Shown here: positions 33,931-44,756 of the stretch, in pieces
Layout of the letters: each line of letters begins with the position of its first letter
Position numbering within the stretch: position 1 is the first letter of the stretch
From: Eremothecium cymbalariae DBVPG#7215
Lineage: Eukaryota > Ascomycota > Saccharomycetes > Saccharomycetales > Saccharomycetaceae
NCBI RefSeq assembly: GCF_000235365.1
Contig: NC_016455.1
Span: forward strand, 62,001-126,000
Direction of reading: 5' to 3'
Length of the DNA: 64,000 nt
Position numbers and translations under genes: made by a program
The notes under the pieces: model-generated
The model's input: the letters and a program-made list of their open reading frames with translations, nothing else
Told to the model about the DNA's origin: nothing
Database searches by the model: none

Positions 33931-36900
33931 ATGACATCACAAGTCTCGCGCTTGGATAGGCAAGTGATCTTGCTGGAAACAGGGTCTACCCAGGTGGTGA
34001 GAAATGTAGCCGCTGACCAATTAGGAGACTTAGCGAAACAACATCCCGAAGAGATATTGTCTTTGTTGTCTCGGGTGTACCCCTATTTGATGAGCCGAAA
34101 ATGGGAAACACGAGTGACAGCGGCTAGAGCAGTAGGGGGCATCGTTTCGCAGGCAAAAATCTGGGATCCGAATCAGAACGACGGGGATCGGGACGGGGTA
34201 GCTTCTGCGAAGATTAAGTTGGAGAACGAGATGACAATGAAATTGGAGGCGCTCGATAGCAACAATGACTGGAAACGTATGCAGGACAATAGTAATCTAT
34301 ATAGGCTTGCACATTGGCAATTAAGGGAGATCTTCAAATCGGGTAAGACTTTGTTGGCGGCAAATTGTGATGAATATCAGTCGGAGAATCCGGAGAGCAA
34401 AAAACAGCAGGTAGTTGTTGACTATCGGCGGCAGCAGGAGCAGCAGCAGCAGGAGGAGGAGAGGGAGATGTGGAATGAGATCAAGCGGGACGGGTCGGAG
34501 CCTCCGTTATCGCCGGGTGAGTCCAAGAAGAGTGCGAGGATGCTTGCGATGGAGAAGCGGAAGCGGAAGATACAGGCGAAAACAAGTTCACGGAAGCCCC
34601 TAGATCTATCGCAGAGCTCAGTGGCGAGGACTTTAATGACGCAAGAACACGGGGGCAGTTATGGTGTGGGTAGTAATAACAATTGGATGCAACGGCAGCT
34701 GCATAATGATAACGATATTAATAATAATAATAATAATAATATTAATAATATTAATAATAATAATAATAATCATGATAATCATGATAATACTAGTAGTACT
34801 AGTGACGACGATGATGAACACAATAGCGATGACCACAACAATGACAATGACAATGGCAGGTGTAGGGGTAATGGCGGGCGCAGCATGTACGGAAGTGCTT
34901 CGGGGTCTCCTGCGGCGCCTGCGGCGGCGGTTCAGCTGAACAATCCCAAGTTAGAAATCACCGAACAAACAGACAGTAATAAGGTTATGATAGAATCAGT
35001 GATAACGCCTCTTTTGGAGAAGCAGCAATGTGTGAATGGTTTGGTATGGGAGTTTCAAGGGATTTTTGAGTTGTTGTTAGAGAATTTGATGAGCGAGTCG
35101 TGGGAGATCAGACACGGTGTGACGCTGGGGATTAGGGAGCTTGTCAAGAAGCATGCCAAGGGAGTTGGGAGGATACGAGGGAAGAGCCGGAAGGAGAACG
35201 ATATTCGGAATTTTGAAGCGTTGGAAGATTTGGCCACTAGGCTGTTGACTGTTTTTGCGCTTGATAGGTTTGGGGATTTTGTTAATGATACAGTGGTGGC
35301 GCCGGTTCGGGAGTCTGCTGCGCAGGCATTGTCTGCATTGTTGATACATCTGGATGATGATCTGTGTGTCAAGATTTTTAGCGCGTTGGAGCAGCTTGTC
35401 TTGCAGGACACGGAGCATATCGGGTCTCCTAGTAAGATATGGGAAGCCACGCACGGTGGGTTGTTAGGGATCAGGTACTTTGTTTCGATAAAGACGGATT
35501 TTCTGTTTGCGAACAACCTGCTTGATAATGTTGTGAATATAGTGTTGTATGGGTTGAATGAACGGGATGACGATGTGCAGAGTGTGGCTGCGGCGATTTT
35601 GACGCCGATTACTTCTGAATTCATTAAGCTGGAGTCTTCGACTGTTGATTTGGTTGTTTCTGCTATATGGAATTCGTTATCGCATTTGGAGGATGATTTG
35701 TCGTCGAGTGTTGCGTCCGTTATGGATTTGTTGGCTAAACTTTGCCAGCATCAGGAGGTGTTGGATGTTTTACACCGCAAGGCTTCTGCTCATCCCTTAG
35801 AATGGTCGTTCAGGTCCTTGGTCCCGAAGTTGTATCCCTTTTTGCGCAACTCCATCACCAATGTTAGACGGTCGGTGTTGAACCTACTGCAAGCCTTTTT
35901 GTCGATTCATGATGAAGCAACGAAACACTGGATTCATGCAAAGATCTTTAGGCTTGTATACCAAAATATTTTACTCGAGCAATATGATGATATCTTGGAG
36001 TTGTCGTTTAACGTTTATTGTAAGATGCTTTCTGAATATAAATCGAAGAATTCAGAAAAGACTTTGGATCAGATCTTTAGCAAACATCTAGCCCCCATAC
36101 TTCATTTATTGATAACGCCGATTGGTGAGCAAGGCAAAAATTATAATATGGAAACGCAGTATATTTTAAAGCCATCTCAACATTATCAAGTTACCTCTAC
36201 TAGGAAGAGATCCAGTGCAGCTGCTATGAATAACAAGTCTGATATTCCTGCTCCGACCCATATTGAGCAAGTTATCGATGCACCAATGATTGCAGGTGAT
36301 GTGACTTTGTTAGGGTCAGATGTTATTTATAAGACTAGAGTTCTTGGTGCAAAGGCATTGGGTTACACTTTAGCTGCCTTTCAAGAATCTACAGTTAAAT
36401 CTTTCTTCGAAACAGCCCTCTTGAGTTGTTTGGATCTTCCATATGCGACCCCAAGGATGTTGGTAGCGATCATTGTTGCAGAATACTGTTCTCATTGGAT
36501 GGAATTACATCCTGAATCATCTAAGCCTCCAGACTTTGTTTCGAAATACTTTAGTTCAATATTTGTGGAGTACTTGTCAGATCCCTCTCAGCTGCCTGTT
36601 TTCAGGGAATTGGTGCCAAGTTTGAAGGCCCTGAGGACTCAATGTCAAAATTTAATGACAACTTTTATTGAAGTTGGTATGTTGTCTCCTCAGACTCTTC
36701 CACAGCTTGCAATTATTGTAAAAGGTGAACCAGAAGCCGGGCCTCAGGCATTCTATATCGAGACGGCAGAAAAGGTGCATGATGAATACTATGAAAAATT
36801 GTACCAGTCTTTGTCTAATTCTTCCAAGGTATTGACCAAAAAACCTTTGGAGGATGCTCGTTATCGTGTACAAAAGGCAATTGAAGCTGCCAAAGATGCT

Positions 36901-39768
36901 AGCAAATCTAGAAGTTCAAATGTTTTAGCAAGCTATGCTTCTGCAACATTGTTATTCGATGGATTACCAAAGAAGCTAAATCCCTTTATTCGTTCATTAA
37001 TGGATAGTATTAAGGAAGAACAATGTGAGGTCCTTCAAAGAAGATCAGGTGATTCCGTGATATTTCTGATTACAGAACTTGTCAAAAATGGAAAGACGAA
37101 CGTTGCCAACAAAGTTGTTAAAAACTTATGTGGATTTTTATGTGTCGATACAACAGAAGTACCAGAGTTTGCTCCGAATGCTCATTATACAGATTCTATC
37201 TTAACATTGATTAAGGAGACAACCATATTATCAGTTCAAGATGATGTCGCTATACGCAAGATGACTGAAGAAGCTCAAGTAAAGCGAAGAGGTGCTATCT
37301 ATACGCTAAGCCAACTCTTGATTAAACTCGGTTCTACGGCATTAGAAAAAGTCCCACAGTTGCAACATTCTATCTTTGATCCTTTAGATGATTTAAAAAC
37401 TGTTAGTCAAGTTAATGAAGACTCAGATTATCCTAAAATTCAAGAATCTGTCGATGCATTAGGAATTTTAAGAGCATTATTTATCTTTTTGGATCCAGAA
37501 ATCCAAAATAAATGTGTTTTTAAACGCCTTCCAAATATCCTAAAATTTTTGACCTCCCAATACTCCGTCATACGTTACTCCGTTGCAAGGACTTTAGCTG
37601 ATTTGGCCAGTGTTAACCCAGTCCAAGTTATTCCTTTCATCATCAAGGAAGTGTTACCATTGATGAATAACGCTGGTTCCCTGGTTGATCGCCAAAGTGC
37701 CACCGAATTAATATATCATTTGTGTCAATCTATGGGTAGCAACATACTCCCATATATTGTATTCTTGGTTGTACCTTTATTAGGTCGAATGAGTGATTCA
37801 AACCAAGATGTGAGGAGCCTTGCAACTACTACATTTGCCTCTATCATTAAATTAATACCATTGGAAGCTGGTATCGCTGACCCCGAGGGATTGCCTCAGG
37901 AGTTGTTGGAAGGTCGTGAAAAAGAACGTGATTTCATCCAACAGATGGTCGATCCTTCAAAGGCCAAACAATTTAAGTTACCTGTGGTTATCAAAGCTAC
38001 TTTGAGAAAATATCAGCAAGATGGTATCAACTGGTTAGCATTTTTGAATAATTATCACTTACATGGTATCCTATGTGATGACATGGGCTTAGGTAAAACA
38101 TTACAAACTATTTGCATAATAGCAAGTGACCAATATTTAAGACGAGAGGATTACAAATTAACTAATTCTGTTGAAACACGCCCACTCCCATCACTAATAG
38201 TCTGTCCACCCTCTTTAACGGGGCATTGGGAACAAGAATTCCAACAGTACGCTCCATTTTTGACCGTTTTAGTTTATGCTGGTGGGCCTTCTGCAAGACA
38301 TCCACTACGTAATAATTTAGGTGGTGCAGATGTTGTTGTGACTTCATATGATGTCGCCAGAAATGATATTGGTATTATTACCAAATATGATTATAATTAC
38401 TGTGTTTTGGATGAGGGACATATAATTAAGAACGCGCAATCAAAATTGGCCAAGGCTGTGAAGTTAATCAGTGCAAACCATAGATTAATTCTAACTGGTA
38501 CCCCAATTCAAAACAACGTTGTCGAACTTTGGTCCTTGTTTGACTTTTTAATGCCAGGGTTTTTGGGCTCTGAAAAGGTCTTTCAAGAAAGGTTTGCAAA
38601 ACCAATAGCAGCTTCTAGAAATAGCAAGACTTCGTCTAAAGAGCAAGAAGCCGGAGCTTTGGCATTAGAAGCACTACATAAACAAGTTTTGCCGTTCATG
38701 CTAAGAAGATTAAAGGAGGATGTCTTATCCGATTTACCTCCAAAGATTATTCAAGATTACTACTGTGAACTAAGTGATTTACAAAGACAATTGTATAAGG
38801 ATTTTGCAAAAAAACAAAAGAACATTGTCGAAAATGATATTGAAAATACTATGGAGTTGGAAAACAAACAACACATATTCCAAGCACTACAATACATGAG
38901 GAAGTTATGTAATCATCCATCATTGGTCTTGAATACAGATCATCCGCAATACAACCAGGTTCAAGACTATTTAAAACAAACTGGAATGAGCTTGCATGAT
39001 ATAAGTCATGCTCCTAAACTGGGTGCATTAAGGAATTTGTTGTTAGAATGTGGAATTGGTATTCAAGATTCTGAGAGGAATGCCAATGTAGTTCCTTCCA
39101 CCGAATCCGTTATATCTCAACACCGTGCTTTAATATTCTGCCAATTAAAGGAAATGCTTGACATGGTAGAAAATGACTTATTCAAAAAGTATATGCCCAC
39201 CGTTACCTACATGCGTTTGGATGGCAGTGTTGAATCCCGTGACAGGCAGAAAGTAGTCCGTAAATTTAATGAAGACCCCTCAATTGATTGTCTGCTATTA
39301 ACAACCAAGGTTGGTGGTCTCGGTTTGAATTTAACAGGAGCTGATACCGTTATCTTCATTGAACATGATTGGAACCCCATGAATGACTTACAAGCAATGG
39401 ACCGTGCACATAGACTGGGTCAAAGGAAAGTAGTTAACGTCTACCGGATTATTACGAAAGGATCTTTAGAAGAAAAAATCATGGGCTTACAGAAATTTAA
39501 AATGAACATTGCCTCAACTGTTGTAAATCAACAAAACACTGGTTTAGCATCTATGGATACCCACCAATTGCTAGATTTGTTCGATACTGATAACGCTCCT
39601 GTTCAAAACAAAGATGAAAAAGCTGGTACTGGTACTGGTGATGTGGCAAATGAAACTGGATTGACAGGAAAGGCAAGAGAAGCAGTTGATGAATTGAAGG
39701 AGTTATGGGATTCTTCACAATACGAAGAAGAGTACAATTTGGACAATTTTATCAAAACTTTACGTTGA
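33931..39768 (+). CDS. MOT1: Mot1, SNF2-family ATPase that removes TBP from DNA
   Basis: Uses ATP to dissociate TATA-binding protein from DNA and so redistributes it between promoters. 1,945 residues (S. cerevisiae 1,867). N-terminal HEAT repeats that bind TBP, interrupted at about 155-340 by a Gln/Glu-rich stretch and an Asn/Asp-rich run not expected to be structured. The C-terminal Snf2 motor has DDMGLGKT (Walker A, about 1384), DEGH (about 1494), LTGTPIQNN, FMLRRLKEDV, and motif VI near DRAHRLGQRK. GC content and codon choice differ between the first 2 kb (GC-richer) and the rest. Next to RPS9 as YPL082C is to RPS9A. Confidence 0.97.
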   Translation: MTSQVSRLDRQVILLETGSTQVVRNVAADQLGDLAKQHPEEILSLLSRVYPYLMSRKWETRVTAARAVGGIVSQAKIWDPNQNDGDRDGVASAKIKLENEMTMKLEALDSNNDWKRMQDNSNLYRLAHWQLREIFKSGKTLLAANCDEYQSENPESKKQQVVVDYRRQQEQQQQEEEREMWNEIKRDGSEPPLSPGESKKSARMLAMEKRKRKIQAKTSSRKPLDLSQSSVARTLMTQEHGGSYGVGSNNNWMQRQLHNDNDINNNNNNNINNINNNNNNHDNHDNTSSTSDDDDEHNSDDHNNDNDNGRCRGNGGRSMYGSASGSPAAPAAAVQLNNPKLEITEQTDSNKVMIESVITPLLEKQQCVNGLVWEFQGIFELLLENLMSESWEIRHGVTLGIRELVKKHAKGVGRIRGKSRKENDIRNFEALEDLATRLLTVFALDRFGDFVNDTVVAPVRESAAQALSALLIHLDDDLCVKIFSALEQLVLQDTEHIGSPSKIWEATHGGLLGIRYFVSIKTDFLFANNLLDNVVNIVLYGLNERDDDVQSVAAAILTPITSEFIKLESSTVDLVVSAIWNSLSHLEDDLSSSVASVMDLLAKLCQHQEVLDVLHRKASAHPLEWSFRSLVPKLYPFLRNSITNVRRSVLNLLQAFLSIHDEATKHWIHAKIFRLVYQNILLEQYDDILELSFNVYCKMLSEYKSKNSEKTLDQIFSKHLAPILHLLITPIGEQGKNYNMETQYILKPSQHYQVTSTRKRSSAAAMNNKSDIPAPTHIEQVIDAPMIAGDVTLLGSDVIYKTRVLGAKALGYTLAAFQESTVKSFFETALLSCLDLPYATPRMLVAIIVAEYCSHWMELHPESSKPPDFVSKYFSSIFVEYLSDPSQLPVFRELVPSLKALRTQCQNLMTTFIEVGMLSPQTLPQLAIIVKGEPEAGPQAFYIETAEKVHDEYYEKLYQSLSNSSKVLTKKPLEDARYRVQKAIEAAKDASKSRSSNVLASYASATLLFDGLPKKLNPFIRSLMDSIKEEQCEVLQRRSGDSVIFLITELVKNGKTNVANKVVKNLCGFLCVDTTEVPEFAPNAHYTDSILTLIKETTILSVQDDVAIRKMTEEAQVKRRGAIYTLSQLLIKLGSTALEKVPQLQHSIFDPLDDLKTVSQVNEDSDYPKIQESVDALGILRALFIFLDPEIQNKCVFKRLPNILKFLTSQYSVIRYSVARTLADLASVNPVQVIPFIIKEVLPLMNNAGSLVDRQSATELIYHLCQSMGSNILPYIVFLVVPLLGRMSDSNQDVRSLATTTFASIIKLIPLEAGIADPEGLPQELLEGREKERDFIQQMVDPSKAKQFKLPVVIKATLRKYQQDGINWLAFLNNYHLHGILCDDMGLGKTLQTICIIASDQYLRREDYKLTNSVETRPLPSLIVCPPSLTGHWEQEFQQYAPFLTVLVYAGGPSARHPLRNNLGGADVVVTSYDVARNDIGIITKYDYNYCVLDEGHIIKNAQSKLAKAVKLISANHRLILTGTPIQNNVVELWSLFDFLMPGFLGSEKVFQERFAKPIAASRNSKTSSKEQEAGALALEALHKQVLPFMLRRLKEDVLSDLPPKIIQDYYCELSDLQRQLYKDFAKKQKNIVENDIENTMELENKQHIFQALQYMRKLCNHPSLVLNTDHPQYNQVQDYLKQTGMSLHDISHAPKLGALRNLLLECGIGIQDSERNANVVPSTESVISQHRALIFCQLKEMLDMVENDLFKKYMPTVTYMRLDGSVESRDRQKVVRKFNEDPSIDCLLLTTKVGGLGLNLTGADTVIFIEHDWNPMNDLQAMDRAHRLGQRKVVNVYRIITKGSLEEKIMGLQKFKMNIASTVVNQQNTGLASMDTHQLLDLFDTDNAPVQNKDEKAGTGTGDVANETGLTGKAREAVDELKELWDSSQYEEEYNLDNFIKTLR
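34718..34787 (+). repeat. AAT/ATT-type microsatellite in MOT1
   Basis: Imperfect trinucleotide run encoding mostly Asn with scattered Ile, His and Asp, inside the low-complexity insert between MOT1 HEAT repeats. Likely length-polymorphic. Confidence 0.8.
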
Positions 39769-40146
39769 TTTTGCATACTCCTCCCCCACTACGTTTATTT
39801 TTATTTTTTTACTTTTTATTTGTTATAATATTATTGTTATCGTTGTAATTGAACTTTTGCATTGCACGCTATCACTGTTGTTAGTGAATTGTGTCCATAT
39901 TCCTATAATTGTAACATTTATAATACTCTGCATTTCATATAATATACCGGTTTGGAATCTTGCCCAGTTTAGTATCATAAGGTTGACCATATAAATGTTT
40001 GGGTGTATATGATATCCTTTAATTCGAAGTATTTTGTTCGTCAAGACCTTGTCAAAGCCCCAAGCATATATATATATTACATACATATACTAGACAACTG
40101 ACAAGTCTTTCATATGATAACGTTATAGGAAGCATAGTCTACCAGT
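39769..40146. other. MOT1 3' region / NTC20 promoter
   Basis: 378 bp, AT-rich, with T-rich and TATATATA runs. Nothing else recognised. Confidence 0.5.
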
Positions 40147-40632
40147 ATGGCAACCTTGGAATCACAAATTTCTGAGAGAAAGAAACGACTTGAACTTCTT
40201 AAAAGTAAGAATCTAGCTGTGAATTTAACAACTAATCAGCAGGGTACGAATGATGGGGAACAGCTAATTGGGAATGACAATGGTTCTACGCCTGTCGTGA
40301 GAAGTAGAAACTTTGATTTGGAAACCAAAATGCCAATATCTGAACCACGTTCTTACCATGAGCTTGGTGAAACTGTGGAAACTTTAGCTTCAAAGGTAGA
40401 ACAAGAAATGCTAGTGGATCTTCGTAAGAGGGCTAAAGAATTAATGACTGACTCAAATCGTCCGGTAGATTCTTATGGGCAATCGGTCCTTAAGACTTCA
40501 ACCAAGAAATCAACGCATGACTTGAAACTAAAACTTGCACCATCCCTTGAAGAGCTTGAGAAGCGTACAGATGAGGCCATAAACAGGATTTTGCGAAAGC
40601 GGTTTTTTATTGATAATCAGAAGGACAACTAA
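40147..40632 (+). CDS. NTC20: Prp19-complex splicing factor Ntc20
   Basis: Small subunit of the NineTeen complex, which stabilises the activated spliceosome. 161 residues (S. cerevisiae 140). Weakly conserved overall; the family signature near the C-terminus is clear, DLKLKLAPSLEELEKRTDEA then INRILRKR, and the N-terminus is a charged helix (LESQISERKKRLELLKSK). Position between RPS9/MOT1 and GDT1 matches YBR188C. Confidence 0.85.
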   Translation: MATLESQISERKKRLELLKSKNLAVNLTTNQQGTNDGEQLIGNDNGSTPVVRSRNFDLETKMPISEPRSYHELGETVETLASKVEQEMLVDLRKRAKELMTDSNRPVDSYGQSVLKTSTKKSTHDLKLKLAPSLEELEKRTDEAINRILRKRFFIDNQKDN

Positions 40633-40796
40633 TTTAAATAAAACTGTACGTTTATATGGGATAGAATGCTAACACTGGCTTATAGTGCAATATATTGGCT
40701 ATAAATATAAATCTTCAACAATGAAGAAAAGGACAAAACAACAATATGAGATCGGTGAGTAACTATAATTACTATAATATCTTTTATCAAGGAATT

Positions 40797-41639
40797 TCAA
40801 TTCTGGTTATGGAATGCTTCATATGTATACAGAATCCCAAATACAAGAAATGAGAAGGCACCTCCTAATGTAACGGTTCTCATGCTAATCTTTTTGGCCA
40901 GTAATTTACCTCCAAGTACCGCAAGCGCTGTACATAATATATGGCCAACAGTGGCCCCAGATATAACCGCCCAGTAGTTACTTCCAGAAGCCATTGCAAT
41001 GGTTGAAATTTGAGAGCGATCACCAAATTCACCCAAAAACACCATTATAAATATTTGAACCCACGTTGGTGAGAATAAAGATGATACAAAATCCGTAATT
41101 TTTATTAATATTTCATTTAGAATTCTATTTTGAACAAATCTTCTTTTCTCTTTGATAGTGTTAGCAGCTTCGACACAATGCATATCACTATTAAAATCCT
41201 GAATGGCGATTTCCTCTTCAACTTCCGCCAATTCACCTTCGACACCGGCATCTTTGGGTATCTCTAACCCTTCCAAAGTTAGCTTGTAGCCAAATACAAA
41301 GAAGAGTATGCCAGCTGCAAATTGCATATAGCGCTGAGGTACCAGCGACGTAAAGGTATGGCCAACCATGCCCGCTAAAATTGTCATAATACCTAATGAG
41401 GCACTAGCAGCTGAGAAAACTAAGAACCTTGGATGGCGCATAGCCATCAAAGCAGCGATTAAGAACGTTTTATCGCCTACTTCTGATATTCCAATCATTG
41501 AAATAGCCATCGTAAAATCAGTCAGAAGATCATCTGATGGTGGTATGTTGTCCGCGCTGGAAGACGAAGCAACGGAGGCCGCACGTGCAATGCATAAAAG
41601 GCAGGCTAGCGGTGCCAGGGCTTTAAATTTTAATTTCAT
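40797..41639 (-). CDS. GDT1: Golgi Ca2+/Mn2+ transporter Gdt1 (UPF0016/TMEM165)
   Basis: Moves Ca2+ and Mn2+ into the Golgi lumen and supports glycosylation. 280 residues, the same as S. cerevisiae. N-terminal signal-like hydrophobic segment (LAPLACLLCIARAASVASS), then two clusters of membrane helices each carrying the family motif E-x-G-D-(K/R)-(T/S): EVGDKT near 50 and EFGDRS near 203, separated by an acidic cytosolic loop (about 120-150). ATG 41639 is used; the longer form opens at a TTG. Position matches YBR187W. Confidence 0.95.
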   Translation of the reverse strand: MKLKFKALAPLACLLCIARAASVASSSSADNIPPSDDLLTDFTMAISMIGISEVGDKTFLIAALMAMRHPRFLVFSAASASLGIMTILAGMVGHTFTSLVPQRYMQFAAGILFFVFGYKLTLEGLEIPKDAGVEGELAEVEEEIAIQDFNSDMHCVEAANTIKEKRRFVQNRILNEILIKITDFVSSLFSPTWVQIFIMVFLGEFGDRSQISTIAMASGSNYWAVISGATVGHILCTALAVLGGKLLAKKISMRTVTLGGAFSFLVFGILYTYEAFHNQN

Positions 41640-41897
41640 TCTTTGGTTTATTAATTTTAGGATCTTCAAAAACCACGGAATCTTTCAGCGGATGTTATGT
41701 CTTACTGTTTTATGGTTCTATACATATATTTATATATGTATATCATGATATATATCGTGATAACAGCAGGCTTGTTCTGGACAAAATTGTAGCGTCTTCA
41801 AAAAAAAAAACTGAACGTGTTAGTAAAAGACGTCAATTATAGCAACCTTAAATGTAATAACCAGGCGGAAAAGATATTGTTCAACGCTTTATAGTGT

Positions 41898-43644
41898 CTA
41901 TAAGTTCCTAATACTTGTCATTTCATGGTTTGAATGGGTTGAGCTAGATGCTAATGCTACTAGAAATGCGGTCAGGTCCACAGGTAATTGAGTAAAATGT
42001 TCGGAAATGGCCTTCAGGGGAAGTTTTCTTAAGGTTCTGCCACTTAGTTCCTGTTGCTGGTGATAATGGTTAATCATTTGTTAGTAATAAATGCACTGGT
42101 GGTTTTTTCTAAGCTTAGGCGTACAAAAAGCAGGTAAAGCGGGGCACTGCATGTAATTGCTTAACACATACTGAACAACGCGTAACGATTTTTTCCAGAA
42201 CTCCTTGAATTAACGGTTCCTCTATGGATAACTTGTTGCTAGTTTTGATGATGCCAGCATCGATCAATTGTTTAATTGAAGATTCTATGATGGATTTGCA
42301 TCCCTGCGTGGATGGTTTTGGTATGTGAAATATGCCGTCAGCACGGTCAATAAACGCAGGGTCCATGGAATCGAGTAAATTTGAAGTTGCTAAAGTGATG
42401 AAATTTCTATATTTCTTCAAGTTATCTAATTGTGTCAACAGGGTGTTTACCACTCTAATAGCATCTGTGGTTTCATTCTTGTTTATGAGACTAGCCCTCG
42501 AAAATGCAATAGTTTCCACTTCATCTATAAGCAAACAAACAAATTGGTTATTTGTGGTATTCTGTTTTAGTAGTTCTTGCAAATCTTTGAATAAAGTGTC
42601 TACATTTTTTGAAGATTCCCCAAACCATCTGGAAAATACTTTAGAGCACGAAAGTTCTATAAGAATTACTGGCGGGACGCATTTTCCTTCTAAAGAAAGT
42701 CCACTGTTTTGCCTGATAGCCAGCTTTTGGCATAACGCTTTGCATATTGTTGTCTTACCGGTTCCGGGAGGGCCATGGATTAATAGCAGCCGATTGCTGT
42801 CAGCTATGGTATTGACAGGATCCGAAGAGGTATATTGTGACACGTTCAATGCAATTGTCGCATAACTGAAAAGTTTTTCTTTAATATCATCATCAAAATA
42901 GAGGGACTCCCATACGTTTTCTAGCTCCAAAGACGGCATTAGATGGATCTGTATCTGGTTAAGGGTTTCTTCAGAAAACGGTAACCAGGAAGGTGTTCGG
43001 TCCACTGAGACGTATGTTTTCTCAGCATAGTCGGAAGGATCCCTTAAATCAATTTTATCGAACTCTTCACTGATCTGCGAGTTCAGTAAAACGTCGGTAT
43101 TGTGAGGTATCTGGTAGAAGTGGATTCTAAATTCTTTCTCCATCTGGACAGGCTTGTTGCGGCGATTGCAGCTTTCGTACTGATTTGATGGCCAACTTAA
43201 AACATCATTAATAACCCTTAACAGTTCATTGGGATCCGTACTCAAATCCTCATTCCAAGTAGTTTCCTCTATGTATATCCTTTCTATACAGAGAGAAGTA
43301 AGTAAATTGCCTTGATAGTCAACAATTTGACTATTATTTTTTGAAAAGTCATGCAAAACCACCTTAATCAAACTCTTGATAAAACTTTCCTGTGCCTTGG
43401 TTGGTTTAGAAGCGAGCGTTACCGAACCTTGCCCCTCCATTAAAAAATCCTTGGAACTATACGCCCTGTTCAGAAGTTGAGCCTTGTTCAACTTATCTAA
43501 TTTTACTTGAATCGTTTTGGTTAATATCTCTTTAAAGACGCGAATAGTCTCCTCCTGGCAGTTTAAATCTACTTCTTGTAACATTGGTAAAACCAAGTAT
43601 AGCATCTCATGGTTTAAACAACAGTCCACAATATACTTGCTCAT
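41898..43644 (-). CDS. PCH2: Meiotic checkpoint AAA+ ATPase Pch2 (3'-terminal intron)
   Basis: TRIP13/Pch2 remodeller of HORMA proteins (Hop1) that controls meiotic recombination checkpoints. Exon 1 is 42172-43644. The intron starts at 42171 (GTATGT) with TACTAAC at 42080-42086 (minus strand). Exon 2 begins at 42050 or 42056 and ends at the TAG at 41898. Two acceptors six bases apart (CAG, CAACAG) both keep the frame and add or omit Gln-Gln. Product about 541-543 residues (S. cerevisiae about 564, also with an intron near its 3' end). Walker [10 protein letters not shown] near 290, Walker B LLIDEVE near 370. Exon 2 supplies the family block LSGRTLRKLPLKA, which unspliced reading would lose. 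Position matches YBR186W. Confidence 0.93.
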
Positions 43645-44485
43645 AATCCACTGAATACTTCCCTTCTGGTCGTAGCTTGTCTTCCTCTTGTTTTCTTTGT
43701 AATTAGTGTGTGTCGTTAGTTTTATGATAATTTTTAGCCGCCCAAAGAAGTTTGAAGATTTTTTATAATGGGATATAATAATAAGACAAGGATTGAAAAT
43801 ACACTAGTAGTCAGTAGGTTACAACGATCTACTATGTGTTCTAGTGGTATAATATATCATAAGGACAGAGATATAGTATGATTACTCAATAATCTTTATT
43901 ATATTGAACTGTTTTGCTGTTCTAAAAGATTGCTCATCCAGGGTGAAACGATAGTCACAACAACATTTAGATTTTGAATGTTAAATTGATATTACAAAAT
44001 TTTAAAAACAAAATACATTCAAGAGATCAATACTAGTGAAGAAAGAAGAAAGGGTCTAAACCCCATACAGTTAATAGATTTACGTATCTTTAAAATTAGT
44101 TATTAATGTGCGTATTAATATTGTATAATAAAAGAAAACTGCGGAGCACGATTAGCTTAAGTCACGTGATACCTTGAGGTTCTAGTCACGTGCTGGACGT
44201 GCTTTGTTGACCATTCCTGCTTATATAGTCGCTAATCTTGGACAGACAACCGAGATACAAGGCGTACGTTGATCAGGGTGCTGGTTAGCACATAATTAAC
44301 CTGCTACTCTTGACTGATATCACAATACTAGACAGCCCCCTCATCTTCGTCTGATGGATCTGATCCCCTGCTTCTTTGCTTGGTTATCGCTGTTTACTAG
44401 CTTCTCTTTTGATTTTACGACAACACATGACACTAAACATGCAATTATAGTTAAATTAAACTCAGGTTTTCGCTGTTATTAAGTA
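43645..44485. other. PCH2 upstream region with paired E-boxes
   Basis: 841 bp without a coding gene. Two CACGTG sites (44163-44168, 44187-44192) lie 24 bases apart, followed by TATATAG at 44222-44228. The DNA from there to the tRNA has no open frame. CDEIII-like sequence was looked for on both sides and not found, so a centromere is not supported. Confidence 0.5.
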
Positions 44486-44557
44486 TCCGATATAGTGTAA
44501 CGGCTATCACACCACGCTTTCACCGTGGAGACCCGGGTTCGACTCCCGGTATCGGAG
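44486..44557 (+). tRNA. tRNA-Glu (anticodon UUC)
   Basis: 72 bases, no intron. Acceptor stem TCCGATA/TATCGGA, anticodon stem CCACG/CGTGG with loop CTTTCAC and anticodon TTC at 44519-44521, T stem CCGGG/CCCGG with loop TTCGACT, discriminator G. A run of seven T at 44563-44569 is the RNA polymerase III terminator. Confidence 0.98.
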
Positions 44558-44756
44558 TACTGTTTTTTTGGAATTTTCATGGTTCACATTTTAACTGACA
44601 TCGCCATCGCCTATTTTTCCTTGACGATTAAACCTACAATGCAGTTTAAACGTACCATGGTTCAAAATTGATTGATCTAATAGATGGATGAGTATATTAT
44701 ATATTATATATAGTACATAATATATTGCATCTTTCAAGCTTCTCGCTTTCGCCGCA

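Noticed and set aside
44163..44192. Centromere CDEI candidates (CACGTG next to AT-rich DNA)
   Set aside because: No TTCCGAA-type CDEIII was found at 80-170 bases on either side; the other E-boxes in the window also lack it.
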